From NCBI GenBank assembly GCA_022819825.1, contig JAJEGM010000015.1:1-64000 (forward strand): a stretch of 64,000 bases of DNA, given 5' to 3'. How positions within the stretch are numbered: the stretch's first letter is position 1; each line of letters begins with the position of its first letter. This stretch comes from Acidimicrobiia bacterium (GTDB lineage Bacteria; Actinomycetota; Acidimicrobiia; Acidimicrobiales; Bin134). Of this stretch, positions 42,893 through 51,812 are shown piece after piece. A program made the position numbers and the translations under genes. Below the pieces are notes generated by a model. It had not been told where the DNA came from, did not search any database, and worked only from the letters and a program-made list of their open reading frames with translations.

Positions 42893-44263
42893 CGTTCGGG
42901 CGCCGTCGGGGAACTCCCCGATGGCCACCGCCCGCTCAGGGCCTTCTCGGCCCCAGATCACGGTGTAGGACACCACTTCGGCCTGCTCGTTGTCGCCGGT
43001 GCGATAGGGCTTGGGCTGGAGCTCAGCAGCCACCGCATCGGTCACGTCGATGTTGGCGAACGGCTGCGCGGGCGGCTCGGTCGACCACACGCTGGCCCCC
43101 TGTTTGGTGATCATGCCGCTGATGGAGGTGAGCAGCCCGGTTGAACCGGGATCAGCCCGCAGCACCTGGACCAGCTTCGCTGCTGCCTGGATCACGTAGT
43201 TGTTGAGCGGCCCGCCAGCCCAAGTCATTCCCCCGGTCACGGTCAGATCTCGGCCCAGGTCGAGGCCCAGCTCTAGTGCCTGGGTGCGTACCGCGATGGG
43301 GAAACAGGAGTAAAGGTCCACGTGGTCGGCATCGGCGGGCGCAACCCCAGTGTGATCACCCACAGCCCGCCCGGCATGGGCAAAGCCCGGACTGCGATGG
43401 AGTTCGGGCCGCTCGGTCACCGGCACCATGTGGTTGGACTCGGCCGCCGCCCAGGGGAATACCCAGCGATCCTGCGAGATGCCCAGCGCCCGAGCGGTCC
43501 CCGCCGAGCAGAAGATCAGCGCGGCGGCCTGATCCACGTTCCACTGCGAGTTGTGCCACTTGGTGTACGGCCAGGCCAACATCCGATTGCCGTTTTCCGG
43601 CGTAGCGATGGCCGCGGCGTCCAGGCCGTCCCGGAACCAGGCGTCGGGGTTGGCCGCGGCCACTTGGGCGAATCGGGCCCACAGTCCGGCCACCTCATCG
43701 CGGTGCTCGTCGATGGTTTGGCCGTCGACGAACCTACGGGCGCTCTCGATCATGGCGTAGTGGTGGGTAGCCATCACCAGCCCGGTGTCGATCTCCGCTC
43801 GGCTGATGATCATGCCGTGAGGGGTCACGAAGTCATCGGGTTGGGCATCGCCCTGGTCAGTGTCAGGGGCGTCCACGCCGGTGATTGCAGCCCGCAGCCC
43901 CCGATACTTGGCCTCCCCGCCCACCACCGCCACCACGTCGGCCGAACCTGACGCGATTGAAGCCGCCGCATCACCCATCACCGCGGTCTGCAAGATCCCC
44001 ACATCAGCCAGAAAACTGCCAGCCTGATTCGCCCCCACCGCATCGGCCACCCAGCGGGCCGGATCGGAATACCCCCAAGTCCCCTTGGTGACCCTCACCT
44101 GGTCCAACCGGCCAATCAGCTCACTGGCCCCGGCATCATCGGCCGCCGCCATCAGCGCCTCAGCCATCAGCGCCACCGCTTCTTTCGCCTCGGTCGGATC
44201 GTCCAACCGCTGCGCCGCCGTCCCCACCCCCACCAACACCGGAGTTCTGTCGTCAAAGCTCAC
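42785..44263 (-). CDS. Thiolase-like acetyl-CoA acetyltransferase-family protein
   Basis: 492 residues of the thiolase superfamily, related to SCP2-type and unusual actinobacterial thiolases: DRTPVLVGVGTAAQR, MGDAAASIASGSADVVAVVGGEA, VDLYSCFPIAV and TGGMTWAGGPLNNY. The usual nucleophilic Cys in the NxxCxSG motif is missing (LQTAVMGDA), so it may not form acyl-enzyme in the ordinary way. Starts with GTG; TAGGGT (44275-44270) ends 6 nt before it. Its 3' end overlaps mscS by 108 bases on the other strand. Confidence 0.8.
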   Translation of the reverse strand: MSFDDRTPVLVGVGTAAQRLDDPTEAKEAVALMAEALMAAADDAGASELIGRLDQVRVTKGTWGYSDPARWVADAVGANQAGSFLADVGILQTAVMGDAAASIASGSADVVAVVGGEAKYRGLRAAITGVDAPDTDQGDAQPDDFVTPHGMIISRAEIDTGLVMATHHYAMIESARRFVDGQTIDEHRDEVAGLWARFAQVAAANPDAWFRDGLDAAAIATPENGNRMLAWPYTKWHNSQWNVDQAAALIFCSAGTARALGISQDRWVFPWAAAESNHMVPVTERPELHRSPGFAHAGRAVGDHTGVAPADADHVDLYSCFPIAVRTQALELGLDLGRDLTVTGGMTWAGGPLNNYVIQAAAKLVQVLRADPGSTGLLTSISGMITKQGASVWSTEPPAQPFANIDVTDAVAAELQPKPYRTGDNEQAEVVSYTVIWGREGPERAVAIGEFPDGARTLLVSAAPAVMAAAVAGEFCGRGVLAGTDGSFAPVD

Positions 44264-44313
44264 GCCCGCACCCTAACGGCCAACCTGGCGCCGAGACGAT
44301 GTACGGTCGGGCT

Positions 44314-44775
44314 ATGGAGCAGTGGGAATTGATCGCTCGGGAATCCATCCGGGACCTGGTGGCCCGGTACAACGCCAACGGCGATTCGGGTCGGTTCGAC
44401 CAAGTAATGGATCTGTTCGCCCCCGACGCCATCATGCGGACCCCGACGCAGCCCGACAAGTACGGCATCGACGAGATCCGCACCATCTTCACCGGCGCCC
44501 AGGACACCCTGTCCCAGATCGGCGGCGGTACCCCCAAGTACATCCGCCACCACACCGCCACCCACCAGATCGACCTGCTCTCACCCACCGAGGCCAGGGG
44601 CCGCTGCTACTACCACGTGATCATGGAGCACGGCCTCGACCATTGGGGCCGCTACATCGACCAATATGGCGTGGTGGACGGCCGCTGGCTGTTCACCGAA
44701 CGCTCGGTGACCATGGACGGGTACATTCCCGATGGCTGGGGCGCCCACAACGCGTCCCGTGGCCAGGACTATTAA
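44314..44775 (+). CDS. SnoaL-like protein
   Basis: 153 residues: IARESIRDLVARYNANGDSGRFDQVMDLFAPDAIM, IRTIFTGAQDTL, HHTATHQIDL and VVDGRWLFTERSVTMDGYI. This is the NTF2-like cone fold of SnoaL_4 proteins that bind small hydrophobic ligands or act as cyclases/dehydratases. TACGGT (44302-44307) ends 6 nt before the ATG. Related in layout to 47187. Confidence 0.8.
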   Translation: MEQWELIARESIRDLVARYNANGDSGRFDQVMDLFAPDAIMRTPTQPDKYGIDEIRTIFTGAQDTLSQIGGGTPKYIRHHTATHQIDLLSPTEARGRCYYHVIMEHGLDHWGRYIDQYGVVDGRWLFTERSVTMDGYIPDGWGAHNASRGQDY

Positions 44776-44800
44776 GCCTAATACACTATTACCACACTTA

Positions 44801-44819
44801 CTACACCTATTAGGTGTAG
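44801..44819. promoter_or_regulatory. Palindromic operator of vapBC
   Basis: CTACACCT-ATT-AGGTGTAG, perfect 8-bp arms, overlaps the -10 box TAGTTT (44817-44822). It is the expected binding site for the VapB-VapC complex. The stretch just upstream (44780-44800) is AT-rich with similar TACAC/CACAC half-sites. Confidence 0.72.
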
Positions 44820-44828
44820 TTTGGGATC

Positions 44829-45053
44829 GTGGACGACCGTACCCGTACCAATATTGAGATCGACGACCGGCTCATCGACGTCGTCATGCGCCGTTACGGG
44901 GTGCGCACCAAGACCGAGGCCGTCCATCTCGCCCTTCGCCATTCGGCCGGCCAGCCCCTGACCACCAACGAGATGCTGTCGATGCAAGGAGCGCAGCTCA
45001 TCGGCGAGATCCCGCCCGATACCGGCCTTCAGCCCATCGATACCGTCGGGTGA
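44829..45053 (+). CDS. VapB-type antitoxin
   Basis: 74 residues: RTNIEIDDRLIDVVMRRYGVRTKTEAVHLALRH is the ribbon-helix-helix domain of type II VapB antitoxins; the rest wraps the toxin. Starts with GTG; TAGTTT ends 6 nt before it, so the mRNA is likely leaderless. The end shares GTGA with the toxin start. Confidence 0.88.
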   Translation: MDDRTRTNIEIDDRLIDVVMRRYGVRTKTEAVHLALRHSAGQPLTTNEMLSMQGAQLIGEIPPDTGLQPIDTVG

Positions 45054-45454
45054 TCCTCGCCGATACCTCAGCGTGGATGGAGTTCGACCGGGGCACCAAC
45101 TCCCCGGCCCACCGAAAGCTGGTCGAGCTCATCTCCGAGGGCGGACAGAATGTGGCCGTCACCGAACCGGTACTTATGGAGGTGCTGGGAGGGGCCAAAG
45201 ACACTCAGAGCCACCAGCAGCTCTACAACCTGCTGACATCGGTGTCCTGGGTCTCGGTGGACCATGTGGCCGACTTCGAGGGTGCGGCTCGCATCAACCG
45301 GGTTTGCCGAGCCAACGGCGTCACCCCACCGGGATACATCGTCTGCATGATCGCCAACATCGCGCTGCGTACCGGATCAGAGATCTTGACCGCTGATCAG
45401 GATTTTCACCGCGTGGCGGAGCTGTTCCCCCTCAAGATCGCCGCGACGTCCTAG
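45050..45454 (+). CDS. VapC-type PIN toxin with a changed active-site residue
   Basis: 134 residues of the PIN family: LADTSAWMEF with Asp5, EPVLMEVLGG with Glu44, and TADQDF with Asp116/118. The third acidic position, usually Asp in (I/L)DCLIA, is Val98 here (PGYIVCMIAN, codon GTC at 45341-45343); a single base change GAC to GTC would do this. The ribonuclease may therefore be inactive and the pair a relic that only autoregulates. Start GTG overlaps vapB by 4 bases. Confidence 0.87.
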   Translation: MILADTSAWMEFDRGTNSPAHRKLVELISEGGQNVAVTEPVLMEVLGGAKDTQSHQQLYNLLTSVSWVSVDHVADFEGAARINRVCRANGVTPPGYIVCMIANIALRTGSEILTADQDFHRVAELFPLKIAATS

Positions 45455-45463
45455 CGTTCGGGC

Positions 45464-47161
45464 TCAGGGTGCCGGGGTGTTGGCGTCGAGCACCGCGCCG
45501 GGGTTGGCGCCGGTGAGCGAGCCCTCTACCTGGGTGAGCACGCCGTTGACCGCGGTGGCCCGGTATCCCCCTGCTGGACGCCGCAAGCGAGGAGCGCCCG
45601 AGGGCAGGTCGGACACGAACCCATCGGTGTCCCAGGAGAGCTCGTCCAAGTCGAACACCGTCACGTCACCGGCATAGCCAGGCATCAGGCGACCCCGGTC
45701 GTTGAACCCCAAGATCTCCGCCTGGCGGCCGGTGATCTCATACACCGCCCGCTCAAGCTCAAGATCGCCTCGCTCGCGTACATGGCGGGTCAACAGCAAG
45801 GTGGTGTCGCCCGCCGCGCACATCATCTGCACGTGGGCCCCGGCATCGGAGGCGCTGATCAGACAGCGGTCGTCGGCGATCATCTGGGCTACGGCGTCAA
45901 TGTTGCTGTTGCTTACCCCCATGGCCACCACGCCGGGCTCCAAGTCGTTCTCCAGAATCCAGTCGGCGAACACATCCGAGGGGTGGCCGCCCCGAGCCTC
46001 GGTCAACTCGGCCAGCGAACGCCCCAACCAGCTCTCGTTCTCAGAGCGGGTCACCGAGGTGAACCGCGCGAAGTCGGGCCGATTGATGGGAAACAGCGAC
46101 TTGTCGGTGGCGTCCCACTCGTTGCGGGCGATCTCCCGCCAGCCGGGATCGGCCAGCATCTCCTGCCGGGCTTCGCCTGCCACTCCCATGATCTGGTTCC
46201 ACCCCTTGGGCAGCATCATGAACACCATGGTCTGATCCCAGCTCACGTTGAGGTCCACGGTGCGGGGCGAGGAGATGGGCCACATATCGCAGCCCTCATC
46301 CCTGATCGCCTGGGTGAAGGCCATGTATTCCTCGGGGCGATGCGGGGCCATGTCGCTGTGGGAAACCCCGTTCCAGACAGAGGTCACCCCTCGAGGTCCG
46401 AGCACACGGGCCATCCTGCGGATGTCGGCTTCGGGATCCTCGCCGGTGAGGTTGGGGATGAACTCCACCACGCCGTGGCCCGCGGCAGCCAGCACGTCGG
46501 CCAACGCGCTCAGCTCCCCATCGCAAGCCAGCCGGCTGGGCACCGGGCGGCTGCGGCGGTCCAAGTCGAAGAACGACGTGCTGAAGCCGTAGCAGCCCGC
46601 ATCCATGGCATCGGCCATCTCGGCGGCCATGGCGGCGATCTCATCCTCGGTGGCCTCCCGGGTCCAGGCATCATCTCCCATCACGTAGATCCGCAGCATG
46701 GAATGGCCGATCAGCGAGGCCATGTTCAGGGCGATGCCGCCCTCGTTCATGGCATCGCGGTATTGGCGCCACGACCCCCATGACCAGGGAATACCCGACT
46801 CGAAATCGGCGATAGGCATGTCCTCGATGTAGCAGAACACGTCGATGAGCTCGTCGAGCTGCTCGGCCTTGGCCGGAGCCAGCGACAGCGAGCAGTTGCC
46901 GATCAGCGCGGTGGTCACCCCGTGCTGGGGCATGGGGTCGCACCCCCGGTCCCAGAACATGGAGGGGTCCAAGTGGGTGTGGGAGTCGATAAACCCGGGG
47001 GATACGTAGCAGCCGCCGGCATCCAGTTCGCTCTCGCCATCGGGGGCCAGACTCGGGCCCACTTCGGTGATGACGCCTCCGTTGATGCGAACATCGGCGG
47101 GTCGGGCCGGGTTTCCGGTTCCGTCAATCAGGTTGCCGCCGCGGATGATGAGGTCTGACAT
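45464..47161 (-). CDS. D-aminoacylase-like metal amidohydrolase
   Basis: 565 residues. LIIRGGNLIDGTGNPARPADVRINGGVIT, then YVSPGFIDSHTHLDPSMFW (HxH metal motif), GNCSLSLAP, and C-terminal ISASDAGAHVQMM and MPGYAGDVTVFDLDEL. It belongs to the N-acyl-D-amino-acid deacylase / dihydropyrimidinase branch. Substrate unknown. TATCGT (47174-47169) ends 7 nt before the ATG; 28 upstream in-frame residues are rejected. Confidence 0.88.
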   Translation of the reverse strand: MSDLIIRGGNLIDGTGNPARPADVRINGGVITEVGPSLAPDGESELDAGGCYVSPGFIDSHTHLDPSMFWDRGCDPMPQHGVTTALIGNCSLSLAPAKAEQLDELIDVFCYIEDMPIADFESGIPWSWGSWRQYRDAMNEGGIALNMASLIGHSMLRIYVMGDDAWTREATEDEIAAMAAEMADAMDAGCYGFSTSFFDLDRRSRPVPSRLACDGELSALADVLAAAGHGVVEFIPNLTGEDPEADIRRMARVLGPRGVTSVWNGVSHSDMAPHRPEEYMAFTQAIRDEGCDMWPISSPRTVDLNVSWDQTMVFMMLPKGWNQIMGVAGEARQEMLADPGWREIARNEWDATDKSLFPINRPDFARFTSVTRSENESWLGRSLAELTEARGGHPSDVFADWILENDLEPGVVAMGVSNSNIDAVAQMIADDRCLISASDAGAHVQMMCAAGDTTLLLTRHVRERGDLELERAVYEITGRQAEILGFNDRGRLMPGYAGDVTVFDLDELSWDTDGFVSDLPSGAPRLRRPAGGYRATAVNGVLTQVEGSLTGANPGAVLDANTPAP

Positions 47162-47186
47162 GAGCGAAACGATAGAGAATGGGCTT
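47162..47186. promoter_or_regulatory. 25-bp bidirectional promoter
   Basis: Core ACGATAGAGA (47169-47178): TATCGT on the minus strand (7 nt before ATG 47161) and TAGAGA on the plus strand (8 nt before ATG 47187) share the TA at 47173-47174. The plus box is imperfect. Confidence 0.45.
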
Positions 47187-47708
47187 ATGACTGACCCCAT
47201 CAGCGCGGATGTTCTTGAAACCATGGTGGCCAAGCAGGCCGTCACCGAGGTGATCTACGGCTATTGCCGGGCCCTCGACCGGATGGACAAGCCGGCGGCC
47301 TACGCGGTGTGGCATCCCGATGGAACCGCCGACTACGGAGAGGACATCTTCCAGGGCACCGGCCACGAATTCGTGGACTGGGTCTGGACTGCTCACGCCG
47401 GAATGTCCACCCATTCCCATCAGATCACCAACGTGTTGATCCAAGTGGACGGGGATCAAGCAGTGAGCGAGGCCTACGTGACCGTGGCGCTGCGAACCCT
47501 GCCCTTCGGCGATGGCCCAGAGGTGGCCGACATCTTCAGCCGGGGACGCTACGTGGACCAATGGTCTCGTCGAGACGGCAAATGGGCCATCGACCAACGC
47601 AACTACATCACCGACCACTCAGTAACCGTGCCCAACGCCAATCCCGACCCCCACGATCCCCGATCAATCCGCGGCCCAGAAGACCTGTCGGTTGCCCTAT
47701 TTGGCTGA
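47187..47708 (+). CDS. SnoaL-like protein
   Basis: 173 residues: LETMVAKQAVTEVIYGYCRALDRMDKPAAYAVWHPDGTADYG, HSHQITNVLIQVDGDQAVSEAYVTVALR and SRRDGKWAIDQRNYITDHS. NTF2-like cone fold, as seen in ring hydroxylase small subunits and SnoaL-type cyclases. ATG at 47187 is chosen from the divergent promoter layout. Confidence 0.82.
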   Translation: MTDPISADVLETMVAKQAVTEVIYGYCRALDRMDKPAAYAVWHPDGTADYGEDIFQGTGHEFVDWVWTAHAGMSTHSHQITNVLIQVDGDQAVSEAYVTVALRTLPFGDGPEVADIFSRGRYVDQWSRRDGKWAIDQRNYITDHSVTVPNANPDPHDPRSIRGPEDLSVALFG

Positions 47709-47736
47709 GGGCTCACTTCTATCGCGCACCAACGAG

Positions 47737-47764
47737 TTGACCTGATATAGCGAATCGATATAAT
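47737..47764 (+). promoter_or_regulatory. Sigma-70 promoter of padR
   Basis: TTGACC (47737-47742), 16-bp spacer, TATAAT (47759-47764), ending 9 nt before the ATG. The AT-rich spacer has repeated ATATA (GATATAGCGAATCGATATA), a likely autorepression site for PadR. Confidence 0.7.
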
Positions 47765-47773
47765 CGCGGTCCA

Positions 47774-48364
47774 ATGTTGGATCTCGCGGTGCTCGGACTG
47801 CTCAAGGAGGGCGACCTCCACGGCTACGAGCTGAACAAGCGCCTCAAGTCTCTGGTCGGTGGATACGCCAACTCCTACGGCGCCCTGTACCCCGCCTTGG
47901 CCCGCTTGGAGCGGCGCGGCTGGGTGAGCTCCGCCGCCGTGGCGCCCGAGCTCGCCACCGATGAGCAGGCCTCTGACGAGCCCGCTCGGCGCAACCGAAA
48001 GCGCAGCACGCGGTCCAAATCAGGCCGAACCCGCAAGGTGTATCAGATCACCGAGGCCGGCGAAGACCACCTGCTGGAGCTATTGCAAGAAGACGCCAAC
48101 AACGAGCGGCGCTTTCGCTTGCAACTGGCCTTCTGCCGCTTCCTTCCCCCCGACCGGCGCCTGGCGCTGTTCGAACTGCGCCGGGCGCACCTGGTCAGCC
48201 TGCAAGCCATGGCCCGCCGCGATCCCGTCCATACCAACGACCCTTACGTGCGCTCGCTGTTCCAGAGGGACCAGGAGCGCCGAGATCACGACTTGGTTTG
48301 GCTCGATCGGCTGATTGCCGACGAGCGCAACAACCGGCCGAGTCCTGAACCCACCGACCCATGA
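47774..48364 (+). CDS. PadR-family transcriptional regulator
   Basis: 196 residues: LDLAVLGLLKEGDLHGYELNKRLKSLVGG...GALYPALARLERRGWVSS is the PadR winged helix; an Arg/Lys-rich insert (RRNRKRSTRSKSGRTRK) precedes KVYQITEAGEDHLLELL, and the C-terminal helices form the dimer arm. Located just before ino1, a pairing common in actinobacteria, so it probably controls itself and inositol synthesis. Best promoter in the window. Confidence 0.9.
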   Translation: MLDLAVLGLLKEGDLHGYELNKRLKSLVGGYANSYGALYPALARLERRGWVSSAAVAPELATDEQASDEPARRNRKRSTRSKSGRTRKVYQITEAGEDHLLELLQEDANNERRFRLQLAFCRFLPPDRRLALFELRRAHLVSLQAMARRDPVHTNDPYVRSLFQRDQERRDHDLVWLDRLIADERNNRPSPEPTDP

Positions 48365-48376
48365 TCAGCGCTGATC
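48363..48376. promoter_or_regulatory. Palindrome before ino1
   Basis: GATCAGCGCTGATC is a perfect 14-bp palindrome that overlaps the padR stop codon and lies 31 bases before the ino1 start. It could be a regulator site or a small hairpin. Confidence 0.45.
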
Positions 48377-48407
48377 GATACGTCTTCGCCCAAGGAGGGC
48401 AACCACG

Positions 48408-49487
48408 ATGAGCAATCCCATCCGCATCGCAATCGCCGGTGTCGGCAACTGCGCCAGCTCCCTGGTGCAGGGGCTGCACTACTACGCCGACGCCGAACCC
48501 GACGACCAGGTCCCCGGCCTCATGCACGTGGTGCTGGGGGGCTACCACATCAACGACGTGGTGCCCGTGGCCGCTTTCGACGTGGACGCCTCCAAGGTCG
48601 GGCTGGATCTGGGCAAGGCCATCAGCGCCGCCCCCAACAACACGGTGCAGTTCTGCGATGTGCCCGATCTGGGCGTGCGGGTGCAGCGGGCCCCCACTCT
48701 GGACGGGTTCGGCGAGTTCTACCGCACCCAGTGCGAGGAATCCCCAGCGGAGCCGATCAATGCGGCAGAGGCGCTGCGGGAGTCCGGGGCCGACGTGCTC
48801 ATCTCCTATCTGCCGGTGGGCTCCGAGGAGGCTCAGCGCTACTACGCCGAGTGCTGCCTAGAGGCCGGTGTCGCCTTTGTGAACGCCATTCCCGTGTTCA
48901 TCGCCTCCGATCCGGAGTGGGCCCAGCGCTTCACCGACGCCGGTGTCCCGGTGGTGGGCGACGACATCAAGAGCCAAGTGGGCGCCACTATTGTGCACCG
49001 CACTTTGGCCCGGCTCTACGAGGACCGGGGCGTGGAGCTGGACCGCACCTACCAGCTCAACTTCGGCGGCAACATGGATTTCATGAACATGTTGGAGCGG
49101 TCCCGGCTGGTGTCCAAGAAGATCTCCAAGACCCAGTCGGTTACCAGCCAGCTCGACAATGGCATCGCCGCTGATGACGTACACATCGGCCCCAGCGACC
49201 ACGTCCCCTGGCTGGAAGACCGGAAGTGGGCCCACATCCGCCTCGAGGGCCGGGGCTTCGGCGATGTCCCCCTCAACATCGACCTCAAGCTAGAGGTGGT
49301 GGACTCGCCCAACTCCGCCGGCGTCATCATCGACGCGCTGCGCTGCGCCAAGCTCGGGTTGGATCACGGCATCGGCGGTCCCCTGCTCGGCCCCTCGGCC
49401 TACTTCATGAAGAGCCCGCCCATCCAGTACCGCGACGAGGCCGCCCGCGAGATGGTCGAGGCCTACGCCCGAGGCGAGGTCAGCTAG
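48408..49487 (+). CDS. ino1: Inositol-3-phosphate synthase
   Basis: 359 residues of the actinobacterial type: NAD-binding [36 protein letters not shown] and [12 protein letters not shown] with the catalytic lysines after it (KKISKTQSV). It converts glucose 6-phosphate to inositol 3-phosphate for phosphatidylinositol and mycothiol-type compounds. AAGGAGG precedes the ATG by 9 bases, an ordinary leadered mRNA in contrast to most genes here. Ends with an 8-base overlap with the cca gene on the other strand. Confidence 0.96.
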   Translation: MSNPIRIAIAGVGNCASSLVQGLHYYADAEPDDQVPGLMHVVLGGYHINDVVPVAAFDVDASKVGLDLGKAISAAPNNTVQFCDVPDLGVRVQRAPTLDGFGEFYRTQCEESPAEPINAAEALRESGADVLISYLPVGSEEAQRYYAECCLEAGVAFVNAIPVFIASDPEWAQRFTDAGVPVVGDDIKSQVGATIVHRTLARLYEDRGVELDRTYQLNFGGNMDFMNMLERSRLVSKKISKTQSVTSQLDNGIAADDVHIGPSDHVPWLEDRKWAHIRLEGRGFGDVPLNIDLKLEVVDSPNSAGVIIDALRCAKLGLDHGIGGPLLGPSAYFMKSPPIQYRDEAAREMVEAYARGEVS

Positions 49488-50706
49488 AACGCCACTTCAA
49501 AAGGTGGGCGCGGGCCTCCTCGGGGGTAAGGGGGCCGGAGTCGAGGCGATGACGGCGTAGTTCGTCGACGGCTGCACCTACGTCGGGGCCGGGGTCCAGG
49601 CCGAGAAGCTCCATAATCTGCTCGCCGTCGAGCACTGGGGGGCCAAGCAAGTCGGGCTCCGCGGCGATCAGGGCTTCCACATCGACGGCCAACGTGCTCA
49701 CCGCATTGAGGGCTGTCGCCACCATCACCGCTTGCGGCACATGGGGGTCGGCATCGACCACCCAGCGGCGTAACTCGGCAGAGGACTGGGGCGGATGCTC
49801 CACCGCTCGGCGCGCTGCGGTTAGCACGGCAAACACTGCATCGCTGACTGCGGTGGTGGCTCGGCGCTCCGACAACGCCGACCGCACGTCGGAGGGCGTT
49901 CCAACACCAGCCAACAGCGCGGCCAAGCGGACCACTGGATCATCACCTACCTTGCGAAGAACGGTGAGCGCCGTATTGCCATCGCCTACCGGCCCCAACA
50001 CCCGTTCGCCCAGGCCGGTCTTGAAGAGCAACTCGAAGCCGGGCCCGGGATCGGGTATTGCGAGGAGCCGGTCCAGCTCGTCGCGAATCCGCTCGTCAGC
50101 CACGATGCTCAGCCGGTCGGCCATGGCCCCCATGGCCGCTACCAGGTTCGCGTCCGCAGCCAGGTCGAACTGCGCCAAAAAGCGGGCCGCTCGCAGCATT
50201 CGGAGGGGGTCGTCGCTGAACGTTTCCTCAGGGTCTAGCGGAGTGCGGAGACGCCCAGCCTCTAGGTCGGATGCTCCGTCAAAAGGGTCCACCAGCCCGC
50301 CATCGGGCAGTTCGACAGCCATCGCGTTGATGGTGAAGTCGCGGCGGGAGAGATCGGCCTCGATGGCATCGGCGAAGGCCACTTCGGGCTTGCGAGAGTC
50401 GGGCAGGTACCGCTCGGTGCGATGGGTGGTTATCTCAACCCGGCGGTCGCCTCGGCGCGCGCCGATTGTGCCGAACCGCTCCCCTTGAGTCCACAGAGTG
50501 TCGGCCCACTCTTCCAAGATCGACTTCACCGCCTCGGGCTGGGCATCGGTGGTGAGGTCTAGGTCGAAGGCGGTGTCCAGTGGTCGATTCCGCATCGCGT
50601 CACGCACAATCCCACCTACCAGATAGATCCGGTACCCGCTGGCGGCAAACCGTTCAGCCAGTTCTCGGGCCTCCTCGCGGACGGGGGCCAGACGGTCGAG
50701 GCTCAC
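49480..50706 (-). CDS. CCA-adding tRNA nucleotidyltransferase
   Basis: 408 residues. [29 protein letters not shown] holds the GG and DxD of the polymerase beta superfamily; then [11 protein letters not shown] and [16 protein letters not shown]. It adds or repairs the tRNA 3' CCA. The HD domain at the C-terminus is degenerate. Starts with GTG sharing GTGA with the stop of the HDAC-like gene. Whether it is a full CCA enzyme or an A-adding one cannot be told. Confidence 0.93.
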   Translation of the reverse strand: MSLDRLAPVREEARELAERFAASGYRIYLVGGIVRDAMRNRPLDTAFDLDLTTDAQPEAVKSILEEWADTLWTQGERFGTIGARRGDRRVEITTHRTERYLPDSRKPEVAFADAIEADLSRRDFTINAMAVELPDGGLVDPFDGASDLEAGRLRTPLDPEETFSDDPLRMLRAARFLAQFDLAADANLVAAMGAMADRLSIVADERIRDELDRLLAIPDPGPGFELLFKTGLGERVLGPVGDGNTALTVLRKVGDDPVVRLAALLAGVGTPSDVRSALSERRATTAVSDAVFAVLTAARRAVEHPPQSSAELRRWVVDADPHVPQAVMVATALNAVSTLAVDVEALIAAEPDLLGPPVLDGEQIMELLGLDPGPDVGAAVDELRRHRLDSGPLTPEEARAHLLKWRSS

Positions 50707-51701
50707 GACAACAACGTGGCCGCGGCAGCCGCCACCTCTACACCCGGACCGCCACTCGTAGCCGGTTCCGGCCGCCACTGCGTGCCAGCCAACACTGCTA
50801 CCGCCGCGGCGGCGCAATCGGCCAGGGCATCAAGGTCATAGCCGCCCTCCAAAAAGGCGATACGCCGACCGGAGGAAACCACCTGAATGATCGCTTCGGT
50901 CAGGTCGGCGAAATCGCCGGCAGCCAACCCCAGGTCGGTGAGCGGGTCAGCCCGGTGGGCATCGAATCCGGCCGAGAGAACCAGCCAATCAGGGGCGAAC
51001 GCCTCTACCGCGGGCAGCACGGCCTCTTCCCAGCCTCGGCGGTAGGCGTCGCCGGTCGCCCCCATGGGCATGGGCAAGTTGATAGTGGTGCCCAATCCTG
51101 CCCCTGCGCCCCGCTCTCGCAGCCCACCAGTGCCCGGATAGAACGGGTACTGGTGCCACGAGACATACATCACCCGGTTGTCCTCCCAGAACACGTCCTG
51201 GGTGCCGTTGCCGTGGTGGGCGTCGTAGTCCACCACCAGCACCCGTTCGCCCCGGTCCGCCAGCGCCTGGGCGCACACCGCCGCACTGTTGAATAGGCAG
51301 AACCCCATCGACCGCGCCGGTGTGGCGTGGTGGCCCGGTGGGCGCACCGCGCAGAACGCGGCATCGGCCGCACCGCCGTCCAAAGCCTCGACGGCGGCCA
51401 ATCCCGCTCCCGCCGCCAATCGAGCCGCTACCTCCGATTCGCTGGACAGCACGGTGTCGGGGTCCAGTCGGCCGCCCCCGCCTTGCGCCACCTGTTGGAC
51501 TGCTTCGAGCACCGAGGAATCGTGGACAGCCAATAGCTCGGCGTCAGTGGCCAGCCGGGGCTCGGTCGGAACCAGAGCGTCGTCTAACCCTGCCCGCTGC
51601 ACCCCGTCGATTACCGCGCGCAGTCGGGCCGAACGCTCTGGATGGGAGCGTCCGGTGTCGTGGTCGAGAAAGCGCTCGTCGGTGATCCACAAAACCGACA
51701 C
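50703..51701 (-). CDS. Histone deacetylase-like amidohydrolase
   Basis: 332 residues of the arginase/deacetylase fold: AVRPPGHHATPARSMGFCLFN, VLVVDYDAHHGNGTQDVFW (Zn Asp and His) and SAGFDAHRADPL (Zn Asp), and LEGGYDL. It removes acetyl groups from acetylpolyamines or lysine. Starts with GTG at 51701; TACCGT (51713-51708) ends 6 nt before it. The longer upstream frame is rejected. Confidence 0.92.
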   Translation of the reverse strand: MSVLWITDERFLDHDTGRSHPERSARLRAVIDGVQRAGLDDALVPTEPRLATDAELLAVHDSSVLEAVQQVAQGGGGRLDPDTVLSSESEVAARLAAGAGLAAVEALDGGAADAAFCAVRPPGHHATPARSMGFCLFNSAAVCAQALADRGERVLVVDYDAHHGNGTQDVFWEDNRVMYVSWHQYPFYPGTGGLRERGAGAGLGTTINLPMPMGATGDAYRRGWEEAVLPAVEAFAPDWLVLSAGFDAHRADPLTDLGLAAGDFADLTEAIIQVVSSGRRIAFLEGGYDLDALADCAAAAVAVLAGTQWRPEPATSGGPGVEVAAAAATLLS

Positions 51702-51812
51702 AGCCCCACGGTACCGCGCCCGACCAGTACCCAAGAATGAGCATTTCTCGCGCCCAGAAGAAACCCGGTTCGCGGTGTACGCCGCGCCCTGCTCGGACCT
51801 AGCCTCAGTGAC

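Noticed and set aside
49480-50817. 445-residue form of the tRNA nucleotidyltransferase
   Set aside because: The first 37 residues are Gly/Arg-rich and lie inside the HDAC-like gene; GTG at 50706 in the GTGA overlap is the natural start.
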